Shown here in pieces: positions 16,111 through 26,082 of a DNA stretch of 28,601 nucleotides. Made by a program: the position numbers and the translations under genes. Position 1 is the stretch's first letter. Each line of letters opens with the position of its first letter. Origin of the DNA: Candidatus Stramentimicrobium fermentans (GTDB lineage: Bacteria; Atribacterota; Phoenicimicrobiia; Phoenicimicrobiales; Stramentimicrobiaceae); the NCBI GenBank assembly GCA_012520575.1, contig JAAYOB010000014.1, positions 1 to 28,601 on the forward strand, read 5' to 3'. Under the pieces are notes generated by a model. That model was not told where the DNA came from. It did not search any database and was given only the letters and a program-made list of their open reading frames with translations.

Positions 16111-18633
16111 TTAGTTAGTAACATGGGATTGGGGGACGGTGGCTACACTGGCTACTTTATCATCCTGGTCTAGATTCATTACCTTGACACCGATTGAATT
16201 CCGACCCGTTCTGCTTATCTCTCTAACGGGGACACGTATAATAATCCCCTTTTGACTGATTAAAACCAACTCATCCCTCTCATTTACAACTTTAACCGAG
16301 ACTACCTCGCCTCTCTCCTTATTTAGCTGTATTGATTTTACCCCTTTCCCGCCCCTGGTTTTAGCAAGCCGATAAAATTTTAGAGGTGTTCTTTTCCCCG
16401 AACCATTTTCGGTAATGAGTAGGATATCTTCATCAGAATCGGGCTGTACCATACTCAAGTCAATCAGATAATCATTCTTAGCCAGGGTGATTCCACGACA
16501 CCCCATAGCAGTCCTACCCATAGGGCGAATTTGCTTGCCGGAAAAATAAGCGGATTTCCCTTTTCTGGTAGTTAATATAACGTTTTCGGCCGCGCCGGAT
16601 AACCTCACCCTGATTAACTCATCTCCTTCAACCAAAGAAATAGCTGCAATCTCTTTATTTCTCAGGCTGGCAAAGGCATGCAGGGCAACCTTCTTCACTT
16701 TCCCCTGACGTGTAGCCATATAGAGATACAAATCATCTGTTTCACGAGATTTTTCAAATTCCTCTTCCCGGATAGGAATAACAGTAGTAATCTTCTCTCC
16801 TTTTTGAATTCCCAACAAGTTAACCACTGCAATACCCCGAGAAGTTCTTCCACCTTCGGGAATCTGATAGGCTTTCCTGCGGTAAACAGTTCCCTTATTT
16901 GAGAAAAATAGGATGTCATGCAAATTAGTGGTGATATAAAGATTATCGACTAAGTCTTCTTCTTTGACGCCCATACCTATTACTCCTCTGCCGCCTCTAC
17001 GCTGTTTACGGTAGGTATTTAAGGGTAATCTTTTCAGGTATCCATCTTTGGTATAGGTAATAACAATATCTTCCTCAGCAATAAAATCTTCTAATACAAA
17101 GTCTTCTTTTTCCTCTTTCACAATCTGGGTGAGTCTGTTATCAGCGTATCTATTCTTCAGATCAATTAGCTCATCCCTGATGGTCAACATAAGTTTTCTC
17201 TCATCAGCTAAAATCTCTTGCAAATAGGCAATCTTCTTTATCAACTCTAAATATTCTTCTTCTAATTTTTTAATCTCTAATGAGGTAAGTCTTTGTAAAC
17301 GCATATCCAAAATAGCTTGAGCCTGTTTTTCGCTGAGTTGGAATTGCTTTATTAAATTTTGACGAGCAGTATCAACATCCTTAGATTTTTTAATAATCTG
17401 AATTACCTCATCAATATTAGCCAAGGCGATTTTAAGTCCCTCTAAGATATGCGCCCTGTCTTGCGCTTGTTTTAGGTCATATTGAGAGCGGCGCACCACC
17501 ACGGTCTTACGATGGTTTAAAAAATAATGCAATGCCTCCAGCAGACTGAGCTGTTTGGGTCTTCCCTCTACAATTGCCATCATGTTAATACCGAAAGTAG
17601 TTTGTAGGTTAGTATGTTTAAATAGGTTATTTAAAATGATATGGTGATTGGCATTCTTTTTTAATTCAATGACAATACGCATTCCATTTCGGTCTGATTC
17701 ATCTCTTAAGGCAGTGATATCGGTAATCTTTTTATCCTGTACTAATGCGGCAATTCTTTCCACCAGTGCAGCCTTATTAACCTGATAAGGCAGCTCTTTT
17801 ACTACCAGGGTGGGTGCATGTTGACTTTTTTTCTCTATATTCTCTGAAATCACCTTAGCCTGTAAGGTAATAATACCTTTCCCGGTCTGATAGGCTTCTT
17901 TAATACCGGAGACTCCACAAATAGTAGCACCGGTTGGAAAATCCGGCCCGGGCAGCACTTTCATAATCTCTGCTAAAGGGGCTTCCGGTCGGTCTATAAG
18001 CAGGACGCAGGCATCAATTACCTCTCCTAAATTGTGAGGAGGGATATTAGTTGCCATACCTACGGCAATACCGGAGGACCCGTTGATAAGCAGTTGGGGA
18101 ACGGGTGCCGGCAATACGGAAGGCTCTTCTAAAGAATTGTCAAAATTGGGAATGAAGTCGACGGTATCTTTTTTAATATCAGCCAGCATTTCTTGGGCAA
18201 TTAGAGACATTCTAACTTCTGTATAACGCATCGCTGCCGCTGAATCACCGTCAATAGAACCAAAATTACCCTGCCCATCCACTAAAGGATAGCGATAGGA
18301 AAAGTCCTGTGCCATCCTTACAATAGTATCATATACCGCTGTATCACCATGTGGATGATACTTGCCTAGGGTATCTCCCACAATACGAGCAGACTTTTTA
18401 TAGGGCTTATCATGGGTATTCCCTAATTTATACATAGAATAAAGCGCGCGTCTATGTACCGGCTTTAAGCCATCCCGCACATCCGGGATTGCCCTCCCTA
18501 TAATGACACTCATAGCATAGTTAAGATAAGAAGTTTTAATCTCATCAGTAATGTCGGCAGGGATTTCCTGTAGCCCTGTTACTTTTATCTTTTCTCTTTC
18601 TTCTTGGTTTTTTTTATCTAAATCGTTGCTCAT
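16111..18633 (-). CDS. gyrA: DNA gyrase subunit A
   Basis: This 840-residue subunit cuts and rejoins DNA in the A2B2 gyrase that introduces negative supercoils. The active-site tyrosine is Y137 in SAAAMRYTE, in the usual winged-helix context [11 protein letters not shown]. The C-terminal β-pinwheel starts with a GyrA box, QRRGGRG, which separates gyrase from topoisomerase IV. Later blade motifs such as RTSRGI and GRTAMGCRG are also present. The quinolone-region serine (GDSAVYD in E. coli) is threonine here (GDTAVYD, T98). It follows gyrB after 48 bases on the same strand and probably shares its promoter. Confidence 0.97.
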   Translation of the reverse strand: MSNDLDKKNQEEREKIKVTGLQEIPADITDEIKTSYLNYAMSVIIGRAIPDVRDGLKPVHRRALYSMYKLGNTHDKPYKKSARIVGDTLGKYHPHGDTAVYDTIVRMAQDFSYRYPLVDGQGNFGSIDGDSAAAMRYTEVRMSLIAQEMLADIKKDTVDFIPNFDNSLEEPSVLPAPVPQLLINGSSGIAVGMATNIPPHNLGEVIDACVLLIDRPEAPLAEIMKVLPGPDFPTGATICGVSGIKEAYQTGKGIITLQAKVISENIEKKSQHAPTLVVKELPYQVNKAALVERIAALVQDKKITDITALRDESDRNGMRIVIELKKNANHHIILNNLFKHTNLQTTFGINMMAIVEGRPKQLSLLEALHYFLNHRKTVVVRRSQYDLKQAQDRAHILEGLKIALANIDEVIQIIKKSKDVDTARQNLIKQFQLSEKQAQAILDMRLQRLTSLEIKKLEEEYLELIKKIAYLQEILADERKLMLTIRDELIDLKNRYADNRLTQIVKEEKEDFVLEDFIAEEDIVITYTKDGYLKRLPLNTYRKQRRGGRGVIGMGVKEEDLVDNLYITTNLHDILFFSNKGTVYRRKAYQIPEGGRTSRGIAVVNLLGIQKGEKITTVIPIREEEFEKSRETDDLYLYMATRQGKVKKVALHAFASLRNKEIAAISLVEGDELIRVRLSGAAENVILTTRKGKSAYFSGKQIRPMGRTAMGCRGITLAKNDYLIDLSMVQPDSDEDILLITENGSGKRTPLKFYRLAKTRGGKGVKSIQLNKERGEVVSVKVVNERDELVLISQKGIIIRVPVREISRTGRNSIGVKVMNLDQDDKVASVATVPQSHVTN

Positions 18634-18681
18634 ATTAAATATACCCTGTCTTGAAACTATATTTAAACATCAGAATAATTG

Positions 18682-20628
<1,947 letters not shown>

Positions 20629-20665
20629 TTATCTGCTCCGCATCTGTAGTTCGTTATACAAAATT

Positions 20666-20692
20666 AAACCGTGACTGAAGCCACGGTTTTTT
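20666..20692. other. Leader hairpin between the gyrB promoter and gyrB (terminator-like on the plus strand)
   Basis: AAACCGTG (20666-20673) and CACGGTTT (20682-20689) form an 8-bp stem. On the plus strand it is followed by a T run, giving terminator form, although no plus-strand gene lies just before it. On the minus strand it sits in the gyrB 5' leader and is followed by a weaker T-rich stretch, so it could be an attenuator or an mRNA-stabilising stem. Direction is undecided. Confidence 0.55.
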
Positions 20693-20721
20693 AATCTATA
20701 TTAGATATATCTACGCCTTAA

Positions 20722-20750
20722 ATGATACTATATAAAAGGGGTTTTGTCAA
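20722..20750 (-). promoter_or_regulatory. Sigma-70 type promoter of gyrB-gyrA
   Basis: TTGACA (20745-20750) and TATCAT (20722-20727) are separated by 17 bases on the minus strand. The predicted start near 20715 leaves a leader of about 90 bases containing the hairpin at 20666-20692. Confidence 0.8.
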
Positions 20751-20837
20751 TTATTACCATATTACCTTCCTCTCTCTTTTAGCCGCCCTTGGTGTTGATA
20801 CCCTCTGAGTTGTGAGTAAGATAGGCAGTTAAGTTGT

Positions 20838-21026
20838 TTATCCCCTTTTTTTGAAGTAAGGAATAACTTTTTTCGCTAATAAAACGACTATGCTATAGAG
20901 ATATTGATTAGAAAAGTAAACCGCCAAGACCACAAAGAAACCGGCATTCCCCCTTAAAGCAGGATCAAGAGTTAGCCCAATGGAGATACTGATAAGTATT
21001 ACCCCTAATTTTTTTCCACCTTTTCC
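20838..21026 (-). other. Unassigned open stretch, possible small membrane peptide or gene remnant, in the 703-base gyrB-ilvE gap
   Basis: A 62-codon open frame on the minus strand runs from just after a TAG (21027-21029) to TAA at 20838. It reads as a plausible membrane peptide: ISIGLTLDPALRGNAGF, then FVVLAVYFSNQYLYSIVVLL, ending KKVIPYFKKRG. It has no ATG and no convincing start with a ribosome site, so it may be the tail of a lost gene or chance. The rest of 20751-21291 shows nothing I can support. Confidence 0.25.
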
Positions 21027-21329
21027 CTATTCCCCAACTTATCGTAGCTTAGTATTATTGCCTTTATCTGTGCTCTCAAATAAATTGTAAGACAAACGAT
21101 TACTAAGCAAAAGAAATCAATCAATCACCTATTTACCGATATAATAATTAATCGATTCGCCAATTAAGAAATAAATACTGTAGGAATAGTTCATAAAATA
21201 GTGAATGGTTATTGGTATTTGCAAGATTGATCAATTTTGTTAATTTGTTAATATAAAAAGAAAAGAGGCTGTAAAAAACTTTTAAATGAGTTATAATTAT
21301 AATAGTAAAATATGGAAGGAGCAATGAAT

Positions 21330-22361
21330 ATGAGTATAAAAAAATCTGTCAACATCGATTGGAATACATTGGGTTTTGGTTACATTAAAACAGATTACCG
21401 TTACCTGTCTTACTGGAAGGACGGCAAATGGGATGAAGGCGTACTAACGGAAGACAATAGACTACATATTAGCGAAGGTTCCACATCCTTACACTATGGA
21501 CAGCAATGCTTCGAAGGTATGAAGGCTTATCGGAGAAAAGATGGTAAAATTCAACTTTTTAGACCGGATAAGAATGCTGCCCGTATGCAAGACAGCTGCA
21601 AGAGAGTTTTGATGGCAGAAGTCCCCATTGAGAAATTTGTAGATGCAGTAAAATCAGTAGTCAAAGCAAATGCCCATTATGTACCAACCTATGGCACTGG
21701 TGCTACTTTATACATTAGACCGCTTGTAATAGGTGTAGGAGATAGTATAGGGGTTAAACCGGCTTCCGAATACATATTTACGATTTTTTGTATGCCGGTA
21801 GGACCTTATTTTAAAGGTGGAATGACTCCGGTTAATTTCATTGTCACTGATTATGATCGCGCCGCCCCCTTCGGCACAGGTGCCGCCAAGGTCGGAGGTA
21901 ATTATGCGGCAAGTTTACTGCCACATGCTGAAGCAGCAAAAAAAGGTTTTGCTGACTGTATTTATTTAGATGCGGCGACTCACACTAAGATTGAAGAAGT
22001 TGGTGCTGCTAACTTCTTCGGTATTACCCGAGACAATGAATTTGTAACTCCAAACTCTCCGTCCATTTTACCCAGCATTACCAGACAATCCTTAATGATT
22101 GTAGCAAAAGACTTATTGGGTATGGGGGCTGAAGAAAGAGATGTCTATATTGATGAAATTGATGAATTTGTAGAGGCGGGAGCCTGTGGCACGGCAGCTG
22201 TAATAACACCTATCGGCGGAATTGAATATAAGGGCAAACTCCATGTTTTCCATAGTGAAACAGAGGTTGGGCCGGTAACAAAAAAACTATACGATACCCT
22301 TACCGGCATTCAATTCGGCGATATTGAAGGTCCAGATGGATGGGTTGACCTGGTAGAATAA
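21330..22361 (+). CDS. ilvE: Branched-chain amino acid aminotransferase (class IV, subgroup II)
   Basis: This PLP enzyme (343 residues from the chosen start) makes the last step to leucine, isoleucine and valine from their 2-oxo acids. The early LHYGQQCFEGMKAYR, GTGATLYIRPLVIG, the PLP-lysine motif GAAKVGGNYAASL (lysine at about residue 187) and EVGAANFFGI, EAGACGTAAVITPI are all typical of the longer, eukaryote-like BCAT subgroup. I chose ATG 21330 because GGAAGGAG at 21314-21321 lies 8 bases upstream of it. An in-frame ATG at 21312 overlaps that site itself, and the ATG at 21324 is too close to it. A TATAAT at 21292-21297 is a likely -10, but its -35 is weak. A strong hairpin follows the gene. 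Confidence 0.96.
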   Translation: MSIKKSVNIDWNTLGFGYIKTDYRYLSYWKDGKWDEGVLTEDNRLHISEGSTSLHYGQQCFEGMKAYRRKDGKIQLFRPDKNAARMQDSCKRVLMAEVPIEKFVDAVKSVVKANAHYVPTYGTGATLYIRPLVIGVGDSIGVKPASEYIFTIFCMPVGPYFKGGMTPVNFIVTDYDRAAPFGTGAAKVGGNYAASLLPHAEAAKKGFADCIYLDAATHTKIEEVGAANFFGITRDNEFVTPNSPSILPSITRQSLMIVAKDLLGMGAEERDVYIDEIDEFVEAGACGTAAVITPIGGIEYKGKLHVFHSETEVGPVTKKLYDTLTGIQFGDIEGPDGWVDLVE

Positions 22362-22387
22362 TAACAGAGATGATAAGATAATAAAAG

Positions 22388-22450
22388 GTAGATTGCCACA
22401 CGTACCTCTTAATTTTGGTTTAAAAGTATGTGTGGTAGTCTACTTTATTT
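22388..22450 (+). terminator. Intrinsic terminator after ilvE
   Basis: An 18-bp arm (22388-22405, GTAGATTGCCACACGTAC) pairs with 22426-22443 (GTATGTGTGGTAGTCTAC), with G-T wobbles only, across a ~20-base loop. A T-rich stretch follows (TTTATTTATAT). It lies about 25 bases after the ilvE stop. Confidence 0.8.
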
Positions 22451-22564
22451 ATATCTACACCGAGATATCCAGCTCTGATTTATCAGCATAGCACCTTACC
22501 ATCTAATTAACAGATATATGTTTTTTAGCAATATTTTCTTATAAAAGGTTTATTAAAAGCTTAT

Positions 22565-23053
22565 ATGATAAATAAACATTCTTTAGAAGTAGGTTTTTCT
22601 TTTGGAATCACCTCCGCCATTATTACTACACTTGGTCTTATGGTGGGATTGCATTCCGGAACACATTCACGGGCAACGGTTATCGGGGGAATATTGACCA
22701 TAGCAATTGCGGATTCCTTTTCTGATGCTTTGGGAATTCATATTTCAGAAGAATCAGAGGGAAAACATACCGATAAAGAAATTTGGCAATCAACAATCTT
22801 TACTTTCTTAGCTAAATTTGTTATTGCTTCACTTTTTATTCTACCCATCTTAATTTTTGACCTTTCCAAAGCAATAATTATCAGTGTGGTATCAGGATTA
22901 TTTATTCTTTCTATGCTTAGTTTTTTGTTATCCCAAAAGCAAGGCAAAAAAGCCTGGCATGTAGTTCTGGAACACCTGATAGTTGCCATTGCGGTAATAT
23001 TTTTAGCTCATTTTACCGGTGCTTGGATAGCTTCAATTTTTAATAATAGTTAA
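22565..23053 (+). CDS. VIT/CCC1-like membrane protein
   Basis: This 162-residue integral membrane protein resembles the VIT1/CCC1 iron-manganese transporter family. It begins EVGFSFGITSAIITTLGLMV, has the glycine-rich second segment ATVIGGILTIAIADSFSDAL and the conserved GIHISEESE loop, then three further hydrophobic segments. That gives about five helices. It is shorter than canonical VIT1 (~230 residues) because the cytosolic metal-binding loop between helices 2 and 3 is reduced. The ATG at 22565 has only a distant AAAGG, so translation may be weak or the start misjudged. It stands alone between ilvE's terminator and a 490-base gap. Ion specificity cannot be told. Confidence 0.75.
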   Translation: MINKHSLEVGFSFGITSAIITTLGLMVGLHSGTHSRATVIGGILTIAIADSFSDALGIHISEESEGKHTDKEIWQSTIFTFLAKFVIASLFILPILIFDLSKAIIISVVSGLFILSMLSFLLSQKQGKKAWHVVLEHLIVAIAVIFLAHFTGAWIASIFNNS

Positions 23054-23337
23054 AGAGTAATCGGCCATGTTGCATTATGTTTTTGTAGTTAACCTAATTT
23101 TCTTGTCTATTTCTATTTTTCAATTTTAACCTAATGACTATCTGCCTTAATACTTGAACGAGTTTAATTAAACAGTTAACATGCCTGAAAGTTAATTAAT
23201 TTCTTTCCCTTTATTAAGCAGATTTTATAACTTTTAGTTTGACATTAATGGTATGATAGTGACATATAATGACATATGCCACAACGAGAATTCTTCCTAT
23301 AAAATAGAAAAAATCAATAGTTCTTAGAATTAATCTT

Positions 23338-23363
23338 CCAGCAAGAGGTGCACCTCTTGCTGG
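23338..23363. repeat. Perfect 26-base palindrome in the 489-base gap before the acyl-CoA synthetase
   Basis: The half CCAGCAAGAGGTG is followed with no spacer by its exact reverse complement. There is no T run after it, so it is not itself a terminator. It could be a dimeric regulator's operator or the first hairpin of a leader RNA. It lies 180 bases before the start of the acyl-CoA synthetase gene. Confidence 0.7.
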
Positions 23364-23382
23364 TTCACCTTATAAGCCAGCC

Positions 23383-23436
23383 ACAGGGTTAAGGAATATT
23401 CTAAAACAGGAAATCCAAACCTAACCCCTGTTTTTA
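23383..23436 (+). terminator. Terminator-like hairpin 5' of the acyl-CoA synthetase gene
   Basis: ACAGGGTTAAGG (23383-23394) pairs with CCTAACCCCTGT (23420-23431), with two single-base bulges and a 25-base loop, followed by TTTTT. It lies 20 bases after the palindrome. With it, this may be an attenuating leader or the distant end of the preceding transcript. The rest of 23054-23542 holds a TTGACA at about 23240 and repeated TGACATA words, but no gene. Confidence 0.5.
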
Positions 23437-23542
23437 AATCTATATTGGTGATAAATATAATTAGGTACATTAGAACACTTTTTCGTTCTTTGCTACGTAT
23501 CACTTATATTTACTATTTTATTAAATCAAGCTGGAGGGAATA

Positions 23543-25720
23543 ATGCTAACTGCTAAAACTCTAACCGAGATGTTAAGAGATAATGTAAAGAAATATGCGG
23601 ATAAACCTGCCTTCAAAATAAAAAAAGAAAAAAAATTTATTCCGATTAGCTATAGAGAGTTTTATGATAGGGTTAAGTGCGTGGGAACCGGATTGCTCGA
23701 TATCGGCATAAAAGAATTAGACCATGTTGGTCTAATCAGTGAAAACAGATTTGAATGGATTATTTCCGATATGGCTATGATTCACCTCAAGGTAGCGGAT
23801 ATTCCTTGTAGCGGTAATAGCTCTGCCAAAGATATCTATTTTAAGCTAAATCACTCTGATTCAGTTGCCGTATTTCTGGAAGGAGAGAAGCAGTTTGTAA
23901 ATTTCTTGCAATCCCCTCACCCCTTGCCAAGTATTAAAAATATTGTCTTAATCGATAAGATTAATATCTTTGCAGACCCGGAAGAGACTCCTGAATGGGC
24001 CATTCCAATAGCTTTTAAAGATGGCAATGAAATTAGTAAAAAATTGGAAAGGTCTATAGAAAGATGTATAAGTAATGACAATACTATACTGTTCCTATCA
24101 CCTAACGCTAAAGATTTCTTAGCAGACTATCTGGAAAATAATAAAAAGAAATTACCGGAATTAGTTAATAGTAATTTACCGGTGGAGTTTATTAAAGAAA
24201 GCCTGTTACAAAAGAGCTATACCATCGACAAAGAGTATAATCGGAAAAGTTCATTCCGAATCTATTCTTTTCAAGATATAGAAGAGCGGGGGAAAAAATT
24301 ACTAGAACAAGGTGATAAGCGGCTGGAGCAGATAGCTGACAGTGTGCGAGAGGATGACCTGGTTACCATTATCTATACCTCCGGCACTACCGCAGCTCCC
24401 AAAGGAGTTATGTTAATACATTCCAACTTTGTACATAATGTGCGGGCAATGCCTCCGGTACAGCATATTAATGAAAACGATATATTCTTATCAGTATTAC
24501 CTTCCTGGCATATTTTTGAACGGACTGCCGAATACCTGTCTTTAACTGTAGGAGCTACTACTTCCTATAGCAAGCCCTTTAAACAAATTCTTCTACCGGA
24601 TCTCATTGAGGAAAAACCCACTATTATGGCCAGTGTGCCCCGGATTTGGGAAAGTGTCTACCAGGGTGCTATCGCCAAAGCCAGAAGAGGCAGTGTTATT
24701 CAAAATAAAATATTCGACTGGGCTTTTAAAATAGGAGCAGAATATAAAAAAGCAGAAAGAACGGTTAATGGCTCCATTCCGCTCTTTGATAGAGAAGAAT
24801 TTTCCCCGGAAGAAAAGAAAGATGCCCGAAAGACTATGATTAAATTGGGCTGGTTATACCGATTAGCTGATAAGTTAGTTTATAAGAAGATAAGAGCCGC
24901 TACCGGTGGTAAATTGAGATTCGCCATCAGCGGTGGCGGGGCGTTACTCGATAATGTGGACAGCTTTTTTGACATAGCGGGAATTTTAGTCTGTGAGGGG
25001 TATGGGCTTACCGAGACAGCTCCGGTCCTTTCCGCCCGAAACCCGGAAGCAAATATCATATCCAGCGTAGGAGCGGCTCTGCCGGAGGTGGAGATAAAAG
25101 TAGTTGATAAGAATGATATCCGGAAAGAACTTCCTTATGGTGAGGTAGGGGTAGTGCTTACTAAGGGACCTATGGTTATGAAGGGTTATTATAAAAACGA
25201 AGAAACCACAGCACAGGCTGTTCAGAATGGATGGTTTAATACCGGTGACCTGGGAAGGAAGACTAAAAACGGTAAATATCTGCAGCTGGTAGGCAGGGCA
25301 AAAGATACTATAGTTCTCAGAAGCGGTGAGAATGTAGAACCTCAATTGCTGGAAGAAAAATTACTAGAGAGCGAATTTATCAATATGACAGTAGTAGTTG
25401 GACAAGACAAACCTCGTTTGGGTGTTCTAATTGTACCGAATTTTGAAAATTTAAGAGCACTCTGGGAAAAAGAAAACATAATATTTGAGAATTTAGATGA
25501 AGCTGTTAAAAACCCCAAAATCGTATCACTCTTTCAAAATGAAGTGCGCAGATTAATATCTCTAGAAAATGGATTCAATTCCTACGAAACCGCCATGGGA
25601 ATTGCCCTCTGTGCCAATAGCTTTTCCGTGGAGACCGGGGAATTGACTGAAACCTTAAAAATAAAAAGATTTGAAATTCATAATAAATTCGCAGAAATAA
25701 TAGACAGTATCTGTGGATAA
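23543..25720 (+). CDS. Long-chain acyl-CoA synthetase (AMP-forming)
   Basis: This 725-residue ANL-superfamily ligase activates fatty acids to acyl-CoA through an acyl-adenylate. The ATP loop IYTSGTTAAPKGVML is near residue 277, the SWHIFERTAEY segment typical of long-chain enzymes is near 325, GYGLTETAPVLSARNPE is near 485, TGDLGRKTKNGKYLQLVGRA is near 565, and the C-terminal lysine lies in ETLKIKRFEIHNKF. It is longer than the usual ~600-650 residues: residues ~185-250 form an extra, lysine-rich and poorly recognisable segment before the ATP loop. The ATG has a GGAGGG site 5 bases upstream. It is not in an operon. Substrate chain length is inferred from family resemblance. Confidence 0.93.
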   Translation: MLTAKTLTEMLRDNVKKYADKPAFKIKKEKKFIPISYREFYDRVKCVGTGLLDIGIKELDHVGLISENRFEWIISDMAMIHLKVADIPCSGNSSAKDIYFKLNHSDSVAVFLEGEKQFVNFLQSPHPLPSIKNIVLIDKINIFADPEETPEWAIPIAFKDGNEISKKLERSIERCISNDNTILFLSPNAKDFLADYLENNKKKLPELVNSNLPVEFIKESLLQKSYTIDKEYNRKSSFRIYSFQDIEERGKKLLEQGDKRLEQIADSVREDDLVTIIYTSGTTAAPKGVMLIHSNFVHNVRAMPPVQHINENDIFLSVLPSWHIFERTAEYLSLTVGATTSYSKPFKQILLPDLIEEKPTIMASVPRIWESVYQGAIAKARRGSVIQNKIFDWAFKIGAEYKKAERTVNGSIPLFDREEFSPEEKKDARKTMIKLGWLYRLADKLVYKKIRAATGGKLRFAISGGGALLDNVDSFFDIAGILVCEGYGLTETAPVLSARNPEANIISSVGAALPEVEIKVVDKNDIRKELPYGEVGVVLTKGPMVMKGYYKNEETTAQAVQNGWFNTGDLGRKTKNGKYLQLVGRAKDTIVLRSGENVEPQLLEEKLLESEFINMTVVVGQDKPRLGVLIVPNFENLRALWEKENIIFENLDEAVKNPKIVSLFQNEVRRLISLENGFNSYETAMGIALCANSFSVETGELTETLKIKRFEIHNKFAEIIDSICG

Positions 25721-25777
25721 AAATTCCGGAACCTAACTGAAAAAATTAAATAAGCAAAATGGTCTTATTTTAGTTTC

Positions 25778-25806
25778 TTGACTTAAATTTTTTGGCGTGC
25801 TAATAT
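25778..25806 (+). promoter_or_regulatory. Sigma-70 type promoter of the Moco riboswitch locus
   Basis: TTGACT (25778-25783) and TAATAT (25801-25806) are separated by 17 bases. The predicted start near 25813 is about 70 bases before the aptamer. Confidence 0.75.
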
Positions 25807-25881
25807 TTCTATGTTTCTTGCTCTTGCTCTTTTATAGTTGTATAGTTAAAAATTGACTATTTAATACGAATAGTATTTTTT

Positions 25882-25986
25882 GTTTCCGATTTGGCAGCAA
25901 TCAATGGCGCTGTCAAACGGTAATACAGTGAAACTGTATTCGAGGGTATGGCTTAGCCCCCATGCCTCCCATTTGGAAAGGAAACG
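25882..25986 (+). promoter_or_regulatory. Moco riboswitch with P3
   Basis: The plus strand carries the Moco motif: TTTCCGA near the 5' end, GCCTCCC at 25964-25970, and GGAAAGG at 25975-25981. P1 is GTTTCC (25882-25887) with GGAAAC (25980-25985). P2 is TTGGCAGC (25891-25898) with GCTGTCAA (25909-25916). P3 is AATACAGT/ACTGTATT (25922-25929 with 25933-25940). P4 is GGTATGG (25945-25951) with CCATGCC (25960-25966). P3 is a perfect 8-bp helix, so this member has the full form associated with molybdenum cofactor sensing. A terminator follows, so cofactor binding likely lowers expression of the downstream Mo-related genes. Confidence 0.88.
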
Positions 25987-26017
25987 TTTAAAAAACTGAA
26001 CTTCATTAGCTTTTTTA

Positions 26018-26044
26018 TAACGCCTCTCCATGGCGTTTTTTTTA
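26018..26044 (+). terminator. Intrinsic terminator, expression platform of the Moco riboswitch
   Basis: ACGCC (26020-26024) pairs with GGCGT (26032-26036) across a 7-base loop, with flanking A-T pairs, and a run of T residues follows. It ends about 40 bases before the next start codon. Confidence 0.88.
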
Positions 26045-26082
26045 TTCCTATAATCAAAAATTTATATAAGGAGGATATCTTA

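Noticed and set aside
21312-21329. ATG at 21312 as the ilvE start
   Set aside because: The ribosome binding site GGAAGGAG lies inside that extension and is correctly placed for the ATG at 21330.
23338-23436. A known riboswitch class upstream of the acyl-CoA synthetase
   Set aside because: I compared it with remembered cores (fluoride, guanidine, SAM, THF) and found no match; it is kept only as an unassigned structure.
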